64,000 nucleotides of DNA, from assembly GCA_051201585.1 (NCBI GenBank), contig CP179198.1:2232001-2296000 (forward strand), given 5' to 3'. Shown in pieces: positions 8,690-17,082 of the stretch. A program made the translations under genes and the position numbers. Source of the DNA: UBA868 sp016776875. GTDB taxonomy: Bacteria > Pseudomonadota > Gammaproteobacteria > Arenicellales > UBA868. Positions within the stretch are counted from its first letter, which is position 1; each line of letters starts with the position of its first letter. The notes below the pieces were generated by a model. The model ran no database searches and was not told the origin of the DNA. It saw only the letters and a program-made list of their open reading frames with translations.

Positions 8690-9928
8690 TTAAACCCAGT
8701 GCTCCTCAAGCGGGTAGCTCAGCTGCTCGTGTCCGTCTGCCGTAATCATGACCTGCTCTTCTAATTTAACGCACTCCTTCCCCCCTTCAGTGCCGATAAG
8801 CGCCTCAACGCAGACCACCATACCTTCTTCAAATACGCCGTCATAACCGACTGCATCGTAGTCTTGTGGGTAGTAGATAGCCGGCGCCTCATCACATAGC
8901 CCCACCCCATGCATCGCCACACCATAACGACCGGCGATAAACTCATCGGCCATCGGGTGCAATTTTTCAGTGAGTTCACGGTAGCCCAAGCCTGGCTTTA
9001 ACAGCTCCATATTCCGCTTAATCTGCTCATAAGCGGCTGCGTATAGCCGTCTTTGTTCGTCATCGGGCTCGGCATCACAAATCCAGGAACGAGACATATC
9101 ACAACAGTAGCCATAAGGTCCGACAAGGTCTGTATCGAAACTCACCATGTCGCCCTTTTCAATAGGTCGCATCGAACACTCCCTGAACCACGGGTTTGTG
9201 CGCGGCCCCGAGGACAGTAATCGCGTCTCAATCCACTCCCCTCCTCCCGCAATATTGCCCCGATGCAGTTCTGCCCAGAGCGCATTCTCGGTAATGCCGG
9301 GCCTTAACGCTTCTCGCATTTGCTGGACCGCATCCTCACAAACAGAGATTGACTCACGCATAAGCGCGATCTCCCCCGCGCTTTTTATCTCTCGCGCAAC
9401 CTCCATGACCGTAAACCCGTCATGCACTTCGTAACCCAGCGACTCCATCTCCTGAACACCTACTGGCGCCAGCCGATCAATTGCGATTCGACGGTTACTG
9501 CCACTATGCTCTCTAATAATTGCGTCCATTGCCACAGCCCACTCTTTGGCTTTTTCTGAAACGGTGGGTCCTGCGCTCATATAAAAAAATGAAACCGGCT
9601 TTTCAATACGTGCAATGCCCGGCAGCCCCTCAGAGAGAAGTGACTTGCCGCCATATTCAAAAATGATTGCGCCTGAATTCGCAGGCACATATACATAACG
9701 CGCCTCATTATGCGAACACCAGATCTGCATGTTGGTCGAATCAGTTGCATACCGGGTATTAAGTTGATCATATAAAATAATGCCGGCAAGATCCTGGCGC
9801 ACCAATTCATCCTGAATTCGTTTTAAGCGATAACGCCTGACCTCGTCCAGGTCAGTCGGCGGCGTCATATATTCCATTGCACCGTGTTGCCGTACCGCCA
9901 TTAATTCATTTGCACTTAGGATATTCAC
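8690..9928 (-). CDS. dddP: DMSP lyase DddP (M24 peptidase-fold)
   Basis: A 412-residue M24 metallopeptidase-fold protein. Metal ligands appear in the order and spacing of characterised DddP: Asp and Asp in FDTDLVGPYG, Asp ten residues later in CCDMSRSW, His in MHGVGL, Glu 35 residues on in CVEALIG and Glu 15 further in KLEEQV. The lyase Tyr five residues before the His (GRYGVAMH) and Asp six after it (HGVGLCD) are also present. DddP cleaves dimethylsulfoniopropionate to dimethyl sulfide and acrylate. I start at the GTG preceded by AGGGAGG at 8-base spacing (complement of about 9937-9943); a GTG 13 codons upstream is less likely. No signal peptide, so cytosolic. Confidence 0.88.
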   Translation of the reverse strand: MNILSANELMAVRQHGAMEYMTPPTDLDEVRRYRLKRIQDELVRQDLAGIILYDQLNTRYATDSTNMQIWCSHNEARYVYVPANSGAIIFEYGGKSLLSEGLPGIARIEKPVSFFYMSAGPTVSEKAKEWAVAMDAIIREHSGSNRRIAIDRLAPVGVQEMESLGYEVHDGFTVMEVAREIKSAGEIALMRESISVCEDAVQQMREALRPGITENALWAELHRGNIAGGGEWIETRLLSSGPRTNPWFRECSMRPIEKGDMVSFDTDLVGPYGYCCDMSRSWICDAEPDDEQRRLYAAAYEQIKRNMELLKPGLGYRELTEKLHPMADEFIAGRYGVAMHGVGLCDEAPAIYYPQDYDAVGYDGVFEEGMVVCVEALIGTEGGKECVKLEEQVMITADGHEQLSYPLEEHWV

Positions 9929-10096
9929 TATAACTACCTCCCTGAAACAGGATTGGGACGCGTACACCGAGACACGTGCGCATTGCCAATCAATAATTAA
10001 GCATCAAGTTCAAATGCGTCTATGAAATTAACATATCGGTTAGTCGGCCCTAACATATACGTTGATGCGACACGTTTATGGATTGATGCGAAATAT

Positions 10097-10792
10097 TTAC
10101 AGTAATTGCTCATGTACAAACGAAAACTCATAGCCCCGTTCCGATATATCCAAAATTCGGTAGCCATTATCCCGGAGACTTTGAATGAGATCTAAGAATT
10201 GATCGAATCCGATATCTGGGTAGTTGTAATGAAACTCTACCAGCAATTGGCCAGGAAAAATACCGGAAGACACCATATCAGGCAGTGCCTGCATTTCTGC
10301 GCCTTCGATATCCATCTTCAGAACATCAATACCTTGATGGTCAAATGTCTTGCATAGTGTGGCTAATCGTCTCACCTCGCAGGCAACTGATCTAACACCA
10401 GGTGGGACCACCGCTCCCGATCGATAGTTAAATTTGTAGGTTCGATTAGGCTCAATAAAATCAATCTCCCCATCACGATCCGAAAGACCTAATGGAAAGA
10501 AATTGAAACTGCCGGGAAGGTCTTGCTCACTGATCCATTCAACCGTGCGCGGCGTTGGATCAAACGCGTAAACGAGCGCGCAATGATGAGCAATCATTTC
10601 CAGGTCCCAGCGTATATTATTGCCCACGCCCGCTGAATAAACGACTGATTCCCTGGGTAAGAGATGAGGCGCGATGGTCCAGCACCCGGATCGTGCGCCG
10701 TAGGCCACGGATGGCATATCCAGTTCAATTTTTATGTCCGCTTTTGTAAGGCGCCTATGCCTCAGTCGTTGTTTTATTTTTTTGAAAGCCAC
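10097..10792 (-). CDS. FkbM family methyltransferase
   Basis: A 231-residue SAM methyltransferase of the FkbM (Methyltransf_21) type. VVYSAGVGNNIRWDLEM is the SAM loop region, YAFDPTP the strand-2 acidic end, and VLKMDIEGAE the diagnostic FkbM motif near residues 155-164; LLVEFHYNYPDIG follows. Family members O-methylate sugars or small molecules. It begins with GTG and a strongly basic N-terminus (FKKIKQRLRHRRLTK). It sits between DddP and the MaoC gene with 17 bases to the latter; operon membership is plausible but its role here is unclear. Confidence 0.8.
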   Translation of the reverse strand: MAFKKIKQRLRHRRLTKADIKIELDMPSVAYGARSGCWTIAPHLLPRESVVYSAGVGNNIRWDLEMIAHHCALVYAFDPTPRTVEWISEQDLPGSFNFFPLGLSDRDGEIDFIEPNRTYKFNYRSGAVVPPGVRSVACEVRRLATLCKTFDHQGIDVLKMDIEGAEMQALPDMVSSGIFPGQLLVEFHYNYPDIGFDQFLDLIQSLRDNGYRILDISERGYEFSFVHEQLL

Positions 10793-10809
10793 AAATCGAT
10801 CGCTTTGAT

Positions 10810-11286
10810 CTAGTTGGAATCACCCAGCATATGCAGCGTCAACCATCGTGCCGCCAGCGCCGGTTTTTCAACCCCTTTGATTTCTATATGCACATCATAA
10901 GTCAGCAGCCACTGGGCCGAATGGCGCTCCACTGCATCAGCCAACCAAAATCGGCCGCGAACAGATGCCCCGCTAGGTACAGGCTGAATAAAACGCAACT
11001 TATCAAATCCATAGTTAATGCTGACTTTGGCATTCTCAATAGAAAGACATGCTTCATACGCAAAGCTCGGCAACAACGATGCAATCAGAAAACCATGGGC
11101 AATCGTGCCCTCAAAGCCGGCCTCTGATGACGCCCGTTCTGCGTCCAAATGGATAAATTGAAAATCATTTGTGCAATCGGCAAATGCTGAAATCCGCGAT
11201 TGATCAATCTCCGCCCAATTTGAAACACCCGTTTCTTGACCCACCCAGTCACCCAAATTTAATGCAGAGGCCTGATTGGTCGACAT
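10810..11286 (-). CDS. MaoC-like (R)-enoyl-CoA hydratase
   Basis: A 158-residue hot-dog fold protein of the MaoC dehydratase family. The hydratase signature is CTNDFQFIHLDAERA near residues 37-51, where the Asp and His act on the enoyl-CoA, followed by GTIAHGFLIASLLP. Length is typical for the NodN-like single-domain MaoC group. It would hydrate a trans-enoyl-CoA in the cytosol. Fifteen bases separate its start from the VWA gene's stop, so transcription with the MoxR/CoxE pair is likely. The substrate chain is not shown by sequence. Confidence 0.87.
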   Translation of the reverse strand: MSTNQASALNLGDWVGQETGVSNWAEIDQSRISAFADCTNDFQFIHLDAERASSEAGFEGTIAHGFLIASLLPSFAYEACLSIENAKVSINYGFDKLRFIQPVPSGASVRGRFWLADAVERHSAQWLLTYDVHIEIKGVEKPALAARWLTLHMLGDSN

Positions 11287-11300
11287 GCGGCAGTAATCGA

Positions 11301-12431
11301 TTAACTGGCAAGATAGCGGACACCGCTATCGAGACCTTCGAGCGTTAACGGATACATGTGATCCTCAACCAATTCCTGAATAAGGCCAATTGACTGTGTG
11401 TAGCCCCAATGTGCTTTGGGAGTGGGATTTAGCCAGATCACTTTTTCAAAGTTTTCCAGCAGACGAGTCATCCAGGTAACACCAGACTCCCGATTCATGT
11501 ATTCCACACTTCCACCAACACTGACCACTTCATAAGGCGCCATCGAAGCGTCTCCTACGATTATGACTTTATAGTCGCGTTGGTAAGTGTTCAAAATTTC
11601 CCAGGTTGGAATGGTCTCCGTACGTCGCCGCTGATTATCTCGCCAAAAAAAGTCGTAAAAAAAATTATGAAAATAAAAATAATCTAGATGCTTGAACTCC
11701 GCTCTTGCCGCAGAAAATAACTCCTCACAGGTTCTGACGTAGGGATACATTGACCCGCCCACATCAAAAAACACCAGAATCTTCACCGCATTGCGACGCT
11801 CAGGCACCATCCGGATATCGAGCAACCCCGCATTTCTGGCCGTTGATCTAATGGTGTCATCCAAGTCCAGCTCCTCGTTGGCGCCGCTTCTGGCAAATTT
11901 CCGCAAACGTCTGAGCGCCATCTTGATACTTCGCGTTCCGATTGCAACGGAGTCATCAAGATTCTGGAATTGCCGCTCTTCCCAAACCTTAACCGCTCGC
12001 TGGTTTTGACTTTCACCCCCGATCCGAATTCCCTCAGGGTGATAGCCGCTATGCCCGAACGGGGACGTGCCGCCGGTTCCGATCCATTTGCTACCACCTG
12101 AATGCCGCTTCTCCTGCTCCTCGAGGCGCTGACGAAATGCATCGAGCAATTCCTCCAGACTCCCCAAGGATTCAATCTTTGCCTTGTCTTCCTCGCTTAA
12201 ATATTTTTCGACTGCAGCGCGCAGCCATTCTTCGGGGATCAATGCATTAATAACATCATCAATAGATTCCATCTCGTTAAACCAGGCTGAAAATGCCCGA
12301 TCAAAACGATCGAAGTACTTCTCATCCTTTACAAGGCATGTTCGCGACAGCAGATAAAAATCATCAACAGAAGCAAACGCGATTCTCGCGTTTAATGCTT
12401 CGAGCATGATTAAATATTCCTTAATGGACAC
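11301..12431 (-). CDS. VWA domain protein, CoxE-like
   Basis: A CoxE-like von Willebrand factor A protein of about 376 residues. The N-terminal part (VDDFYLLSRTCLVKDEKYFD) is typical of the family, and the VWA domain has the MIDAS motif DVGGSM (about residue 220) with a later Thr in SGVTWMTR. CoxE-type proteins work with a MoxR AAA+ ATPase in maturing or inserting cofactors into enzymes. I take the GTG giving MSIKEYLIML because homologues contain that sequence; an ATG with AAGGAA upstream lies eight codons in. Family proteins also carry about 15 residues before this point; matching codons lie upstream but are cut off by a stop, indicating an indel at the A5 run 12459-12463. Confidence 0.87.
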   Translation of the reverse strand: MSIKEYLIMLEALNARIAFASVDDFYLLSRTCLVKDEKYFDRFDRAFSAWFNEMESIDDVINALIPEEWLRAAVEKYLSEEDKAKIESLGSLEELLDAFRQRLEEQEKRHSGGSKWIGTGGTSPFGHSGYHPEGIRIGGESQNQRAVKVWEERQFQNLDDSVAIGTRSIKMALRRLRKFARSGANEELDLDDTIRSTARNAGLLDIRMVPERRNAVKILVFFDVGGSMYPYVRTCEELFSAARAEFKHLDYFYFHNFFYDFFWRDNQRRRTETIPTWEILNTYQRDYKVIIVGDASMAPYEVVSVGGSVEYMNRESGVTWMTRLLENFEKVIWLNPTPKAHWGYTQSIGLIQELVEDHMYPLTLEGLDSGVRYLAS

Positions 12432-13345
12432 CGGTATCCCAGCGTTCTTGAGGGTCTGAAAAAGCTAATCAGCAAAATGACGGCTCCGAAAATCTGGCTT
12501 GATGGACGCTCTCGGCGCGCCATAAATGCCAAACGCTGCAGCATATGAACATCTTGTTCATTTTTAAGCAGCGCGCCATACAGCGGCGGAATTGCGTTAT
12601 TCGGATCACGCGATTTAAGAATCTCGTCGGGGATATCATCGGCCATCAGCAGTTTCAGCCAGTCAATCAGTTCTGACGTTGAAGGCTTTTTCTTAAGTCC
12701 CGGAATTTCTCGAACCTCAAAAAAAACTTCAAGGGCTTCTTGAATCAAATTTTTTCGGATATCCGGATAGTGAACCTCCACGATCTTTTCCATTGTCGTT
12801 TTGTCTGGAAACGATATAAAGTGAAAAAAACAACGTCTCAGAAATGCGTCGGGCAATTCCTTCTCATTATTACTCGTAATGACCACGATAGGCCGCTGTT
12901 TAGCGGCAATCATTTCGCCCGTCTCGTAAACAAAAAATTCCATTCGATCAAGTTCAAGCAGGAGATCATTTGGAAATTCAATGTCTGCTTTGTCGATCTC
13001 ATCAATTAATAACACCGACTGTTCTTCGGAAGTAAAGGCCTCCCACAGTTTTCCCGGGCGAATGTAGTTCTCGATCGATTCCACTCGGTTATCACCAAGC
13101 TGGGAATCTCTCAATCTCGATACAGCATCGTATTCATATAGTCCCTGCTGCGCCTTACTCGTTGATTTAATGTGCCAGCGGATCAACGGCTTCCCAAGAG
13201 ACTCGGCGATCTCCTCAGCAAGCATGGTTTTGCCAGTCCCTGGTTCTCCCTTTATCAAAAGAGGTCTCTCAAGCGTAACGGCAGCATTCACTGCCATTGA
13301 AAGATCTTCCGTCGCGACGTAACGCTCTGTCCCGTTAAAACTCAT
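12410..13345 (-). CDS. MoxR family AAA+ ATPase
   Basis: An AAA+ ATPase of the MoxR type. Walker A is LIKGEPGTGKTMLAE (about residues 30-44), Walker B VLLIDEIDKAD, sensor-1 IVVITSNNEKELPDAF and an Arg finger region FLRRCFF. It acts as a chaperone-like partner of the VWA protein encoded next. The ATG start has GGAG six bases upstream; a TTG four codons earlier is rejected. Homologues usually stop shortly after the FMARR segment; here the frame continues about 33 residues (ending GYRCPLRNI) and overlaps the VWA gene, so the C-terminus is probably distorted by an indel. The core enzyme is intact. Confidence 0.9.
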   Translation of the reverse strand: MSFNGTERYVATEDLSMAVNAAVTLERPLLIKGEPGTGKTMLAEEIAESLGKPLIRWHIKSTSKAQQGLYEYDAVSRLRDSQLGDNRVESIENYIRPGKLWEAFTSEEQSVLLIDEIDKADIEFPNDLLLELDRMEFFVYETGEMIAAKQRPIVVITSNNEKELPDAFLRRCFFHFISFPDKTTMEKIVEVHYPDIRKNLIQEALEVFFEVREIPGLKKKPSTSELIDWLKLLMADDIPDEILKSRDPNNAIPPLYGALLKNEQDVHMLQRLAFMARRERPSSQIFGAVILLISFFRPSRTLGYRCPLRNI

Positions 13346-13542
13346 TTTTTGCTCCAATTCAGTTCAGCGGCGATGATATCAATATTTGGTGTGCCGCCGA
13401 ATACATCTGGACGGACCCTGACCCGGCTAATCCCCTCCCACATCGACAATCGCTAAATCAACCCGTTTGGGTGTCATCTTTCAGAGTGCTTTTGGTTAAA
13501 TTTAAGGCAAAATACCCAATCTTTCTTTGACTGGATTTTTTT

Positions 13543-14160
13543 ATGCTGAAAATTTTCGCCGCGCCGTCGAGTATTGCGCTTGCATCTGTCCTCCTTCTCG
13601 AGGAGGTCGAGGCTGACTACGAACTGGCTGTGCTCGATTTTTCGAAAGGTCAGCAACGAGAACCTGCTTATCAAACCGTCAACCCAAAAGGACGCGTACC
13701 CGCACTCATCACTGAAGACGGCGTCCTAACAGAGACACCCGCGATTCTGGTCTACATTGCGCAACGTTATGGGCCGGGTTCGATGATTGGCGCGAACGAG
13801 CCATACGCCTTTGCGAAAATTCAGGAATTGAACAGTTACCTCGCCTCCACCGTACATGTCGCCCACGCGCATCGGTTCCGGGGCGCAAGATGGACTGATG
13901 ACCCGCACGCGCTTGAGGCCATGACCAAAAAAGTGCCTGAGACAATGGCAGCCGCCGTTAGCCTGATAGAAGAACACTTTTTTGTTGGCCCGTGGGTTAC
14001 CGGTGACGCATACACCATATGTGACCCTTATCTTTTCACACTGTGCTCTTGGCTTGAAGGCGATGGGGTCGATACGCAAGCATTTCCAAAATTACTCGCA
14101 CACCGAGAAAAAATGCTCTCCCGGCCTGCAACACAAGCCGCAATAAAGCGACTCGGCTGA
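13543..14160 (+). CDS. glutathione S-transferase family protein
   Basis: A 205-residue GST. The thioredoxin-like N-domain has LKIFAAPSSIALASVLLLEE with a Ser-Ser in place of the usual catalytic Ser/Tyr site, the cis-Pro in GRVPALITEDG and the gamma-glutamyl-binding TETPAILVYIAQR. The helical C-domain includes DPYLFTLCSWLEG with the N-capping region. It is first in a plus-strand run with a PLP enzyme, DUF1330 protein, FAD oxidase and SDR. A GST at the head of a catabolic operon may open a glutathione-dependent step, as for ether or thioether substrates, but that is inference. Confidence 0.85.
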   Translation: MLKIFAAPSSIALASVLLLEEVEADYELAVLDFSKGQQREPAYQTVNPKGRVPALITEDGVLTETPAILVYIAQRYGPGSMIGANEPYAFAKIQELNSYLASTVHVAHAHRFRGARWTDDPHALEAMTKKVPETMAAAVSLIEEHFFVGPWVTGDAYTICDPYLFTLCSWLEGDGVDTQAFPKLLAHREKMLSRPATQAAIKRLG

Positions 14161-14200
14161 GCCGGCTGAAAACCCAAATCAATGATTGGAAAAACTAACA

Positions 14201-15451
14201 ATGTTTAAAGCTGAATTACTGCAAGAGATACGGGATCGTTTTCATCACGTTGATCAATGCCCCTATCAGGGGTCTCGTATCTTTTTTGAAAATGCGGGCG
14301 GCTCTCTGACGCTGAAATCCGTTGTGGAGGTCAGCGCGCATTTCGCCTCCATTCCGGATAACCAGGGTCGGGACAACCCCGCCAGTCGGGAACTGGTCCG
14401 CGTCATCAATAAAGCACGGGGCGACATGATGACTTTCTTTGGCGTCTCTGAGGGTGTGGTGTTTACCGGGGAAAGCGGAACTGAGCTTCTTTTTCGCTTG
14501 GTGCGCGCTGCAATATTCGGTTCGGCCGAAGGTGGCAATGTCATCGGCAGTACGCTTGAGCATCCGGCAACCGCTAGCGCCCGCAGTCAATGGGCTCCTG
14601 TCGCCGGAAAAGAAAATATCAGCATTGCCCATGATAAAGATCAGGCAATGGTCACCGCTGAACACTACCTTGAGCATGTAACTGCGGAAACGCGAGTCGC
14701 AACCATCATTCAAACAAGTCCCGTCGTCGGTATGGCAGTAGATGTCAAAAAAATTGCTGAGGCAATCAGATCAAAATCGCCAGACTGTTTCATTATTGTG
14801 GACAGCATCCAACACGCGGCTCATGGCGTGATGGATATTGGCGCAATCGGCGTCGACGGCTGCGCCGTATCAGGATACAAAGTGTTTTCACGTCACAACT
14901 ATGGGGTCGCCTGGGTCTCCCCTCGACTCAGCACACTTTGTCACGAAAAATTGGACGGTACCGCTGATAACTTTTGGGAATTAGGGACTCGGGATACCGG
15001 CGCTTTCGCAACATTCAGCGAAGTCGTGAATTACCTTGAATGGTTAGGCAGTCAACTGACAGATTCAACCAATCAAAGAACCCGGCTTGAAACAGCGGGT
15101 CACGCTATGGCGGAGCAAGAGCAGCATCTCGTCGATGTTGCGATTAACGGCGCAGAAGGACGGACCGGCATCCGTGATTTGCCTGGCGCCTTTATTCTGG
15201 GCGGCGCTGATAATCCTCATCGAGAAGGCCTTGTTTCCTATGCATTTGCCAATAAACCTTCTGTCGAAGTGGTCTCGGAATTAAACGAACGCGGGATCAG
15301 AACCCATCTCAGAAAAGCCGACTATTTCTCGGGAAGTGTATTGGCCCCACTTGATATGGACAGCTGCATTCGAACCTCTTTTTGTCACTACAATTCAAAA
15401 GAAGAAGTATTGATGCTACTTGATGCGCTAAATGCGATTATTAGCGCTTAA
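14201..15451 (+). CDS. class V PLP enzyme (cysteine desulfurase-like)
   Basis: A 416-residue fold-type I PLP enzyme of aminotransferase class V. FFENAGGSLTLKSV is the N-terminal substrate loop, VFTGESGTELLFRLV the PLP phosphate loop, IIVDSIQHAAHG holds the Asp and His near the ring nitrogen, and the Schiff-base Lys is in VSGYKVFSRHNYG (about residue 226). There is no clear mobile-loop Cys of IscS type, so desulfurase activity is doubtful; a lyase or aminotransferase of the CsdA-like subgroup is as likely. I use the ATG giving MFKAELL; a TTG five codons upstream is weaker. Next to DUF1330 and FAD oxidase genes on the same strand. Confidence 0.82.
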   Translation: MFKAELLQEIRDRFHHVDQCPYQGSRIFFENAGGSLTLKSVVEVSAHFASIPDNQGRDNPASRELVRVINKARGDMMTFFGVSEGVVFTGESGTELLFRLVRAAIFGSAEGGNVIGSTLEHPATASARSQWAPVAGKENISIAHDKDQAMVTAEHYLEHVTAETRVATIIQTSPVVGMAVDVKKIAEAIRSKSPDCFIIVDSIQHAAHGVMDIGAIGVDGCAVSGYKVFSRHNYGVAWVSPRLSTLCHEKLDGTADNFWELGTRDTGAFATFSEVVNYLEWLGSQLTDSTNQRTRLETAGHAMAEQEQHLVDVAINGAEGRTGIRDLPGAFILGGADNPHREGLVSYAFANKPSVEVVSELNERGIRTHLRKADYFSGSVLAPLDMDSCIRTSFCHYNSKEEVLMLLDALNAIISA

Positions 15452-15480
15452 ACCCTCAAATTTGTTTAGGAGATTACCCA

Positions 15481-15774
15481 ATGGCTAAGGGATACTGGAT
15501 GTCGGCATACCGCGAAATTCTTGATCCGGAAAAGTTAGCAGCCTATGCTGCAATCGCGGGAGAAGCCGTCAGGGAAAATGGCGGTCACTTTCTTGCTCGT
15601 GGCGGGCAAATGGAGCCCAAAGAACACGCGGTCGCTGAGCGCACGGTTCTTGTTGAATTTGAAAGCTACGAACGTGCGCTCTCAACCTATGCCTCACCGA
15701 CCTACCAGAAGGCGTTGGAAGCGCTCGATGGAGGCGTGATTCGAGATTTTCGAATTGTTGAAGGCGTCGAGTAA
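15481..15774 (+). CDS. DUF1330 domain protein
   Basis: A 97-residue DUF1330 (dimeric ferredoxin-like fold) protein. The signatures are KGYWMSAYREILDPEKLAAY at the start, GGHFLARGG in the middle and VLVEFESYERALS with SPTYQKAL near the end. A good ribosome site (AGGAG) lies just upstream of the ATG. These small proteins occur beside oxidoreductases, often in catabolic operons, with no established activity; a role as small isomerase or substrate-handling partner is only a guess. Confidence 0.87.
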   Translation: MAKGYWMSAYREILDPEKLAAYAAIAGEAVRENGGHFLARGGQMEPKEHAVAERTVLVEFESYERALSTYASPTYQKALEALDGGVIRDFRIVEGVE

Positions 15775-15801
15775 CTTTTTAAGTCATTAGGAGTGGGTCT
15801 C

Positions 15802-17052
15802 TTGTCTGAAGTCACTGTAATCGGCGGTGGGATTATCGGGGTATGCTGCGCACTCTCGCTGCAACGCCAGGGGATTGGCACCACACTTATCGAACGGGGC
15901 GATATCGGCGGCGAAGCAACACTGGGAAATTGTGCGCTCATGGCGCGTAGTGAGATCGTTCCACTATCAAAACCTGGTGTCATGAAGAAACTGCCAGGAT
16001 GGATTCTCGATTCGGAAGGGCCGCTCGCTGTTCGGCCTGGACACCTCCCAACCGCAATGCCCTGGCTACTTAAATTTCTGCGAAATGCCAGGGCGGATCG
16101 TGTTGCACAGATCTGTCACGGGCTGGGTGAGATTGCCAAACTTGCTCAGGATGATTTTGATAACGTCATTGAAGCGGCCAACATAAAAGATATTTGGGCC
16201 GAAAATGAGGTGCTCTATCTCTATGACTCCAAGAGTCAGTACGATGCCGATACCTTCAGTTGGAATCTAAGGGAAGCCGAAGGATGCTTCGTCACTCCGC
16301 TTAATAAAAACGAACTGCGGGATCTTGAGCCTGATGTAAAAACCGATGAAAAATTTGGAGTGATCGCCAACGGCTGGAAATCCTTTACCAATCCACAAAG
16401 ACTGACCAAAGAGCTCGCAAATTTCTTCGTTGCTTCAGGCGGAAAGATCATCGCGCAAGAGGTCGCACGCATCACGATGCTTAACGGACGGGCGGATCAG
16501 GTAAAATTTGAGAATGGCGAGACCCTCAAGCTCGATAAGCTCGTTGTTGCGGCTGGATGCTGGGCAGGACGGCTACTGTCAGACATGGGCATTCGCATCC
16601 CACTTGCGCCGCTTCATGGCTATCATACCGACCTTCCGGACAGCGGCGTAAAACTCTCGAGAGCGGTCATTTATGCGCCAGGCGGCTTTGTTAATACGCC
16701 GGTCGAAACCGGTCTTCGTATCGCCGGAACGGTGGAAATCGCGCCTGTCGATGCAAAGCCGAACTTTCGCCGCGCCGAAGTTCTGGTCGAAAAAGCAAAA
16801 AGAAATCTTTTCCCGCAGTTGAATACATCCAACGGTAGCCAGTGGATCGGAGCGCGGCCCTTCATGCCCGACACCTTGCCGGTCATCGGTCCTGCCCCAA
16901 AGGTCAATAACGCTTGGCTCGCGGTGGGTCATGGACAGCTTGGACTCACGATGGGTCCCACCACGGGTGAATTAATCAGCGCGCTTATCCTCGGCAAGAC
17001 CCCTGCAATCCCTATCGAGGCTTATCGGGCCGACCGCAGATATGTTCAGTAA
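15802..17052 (+). CDS. FAD-dependent amino-acid/amine dehydrogenase (DadA-like)
   Basis: A 416-residue glycine oxidase/D-amino-acid dehydrogenase-type flavoprotein. The FAD Rossmann motif VIGGGIIGVCCALSL with ERGDIGGEAT lies at the N-terminus; VVAAGCWAGRLL is the second FAD segment and IGARPFMPDTLPVIGPA with GHGQLGLTMGPTTG the conserved C-terminal FAD end. DadA-like enzymes oxidise D-amino acids or N-methylated amines and pass electrons to quinones. I start at TTG (15802), which has AGGAG at 8-base spacing; GTG at 15793 overlaps the ribosome site. It sits 27 bases after DUF1330 and 30 before the SDR. Confidence 0.85.
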   Translation: MSEVTVIGGGIIGVCCALSLQRQGIGTTLIERGDIGGEATLGNCALMARSEIVPLSKPGVMKKLPGWILDSEGPLAVRPGHLPTAMPWLLKFLRNARADRVAQICHGLGEIAKLAQDDFDNVIEAANIKDIWAENEVLYLYDSKSQYDADTFSWNLREAEGCFVTPLNKNELRDLEPDVKTDEKFGVIANGWKSFTNPQRLTKELANFFVASGGKIIAQEVARITMLNGRADQVKFENGETLKLDKLVVAAGCWAGRLLSDMGIRIPLAPLHGYHTDLPDSGVKLSRAVIYAPGGFVNTPVETGLRIAGTVEIAPVDAKPNFRRAEVLVEKAKRNLFPQLNTSNGSQWIGARPFMPDTLPVIGPAPKVNNAWLAVGHGQLGLTMGPTTGELISALILGKTPAIPIEAYRADRRYVQ

Positions 17053-17082
17053 CAAAAAATACGCGCAAAAGGAGAATAGGGG

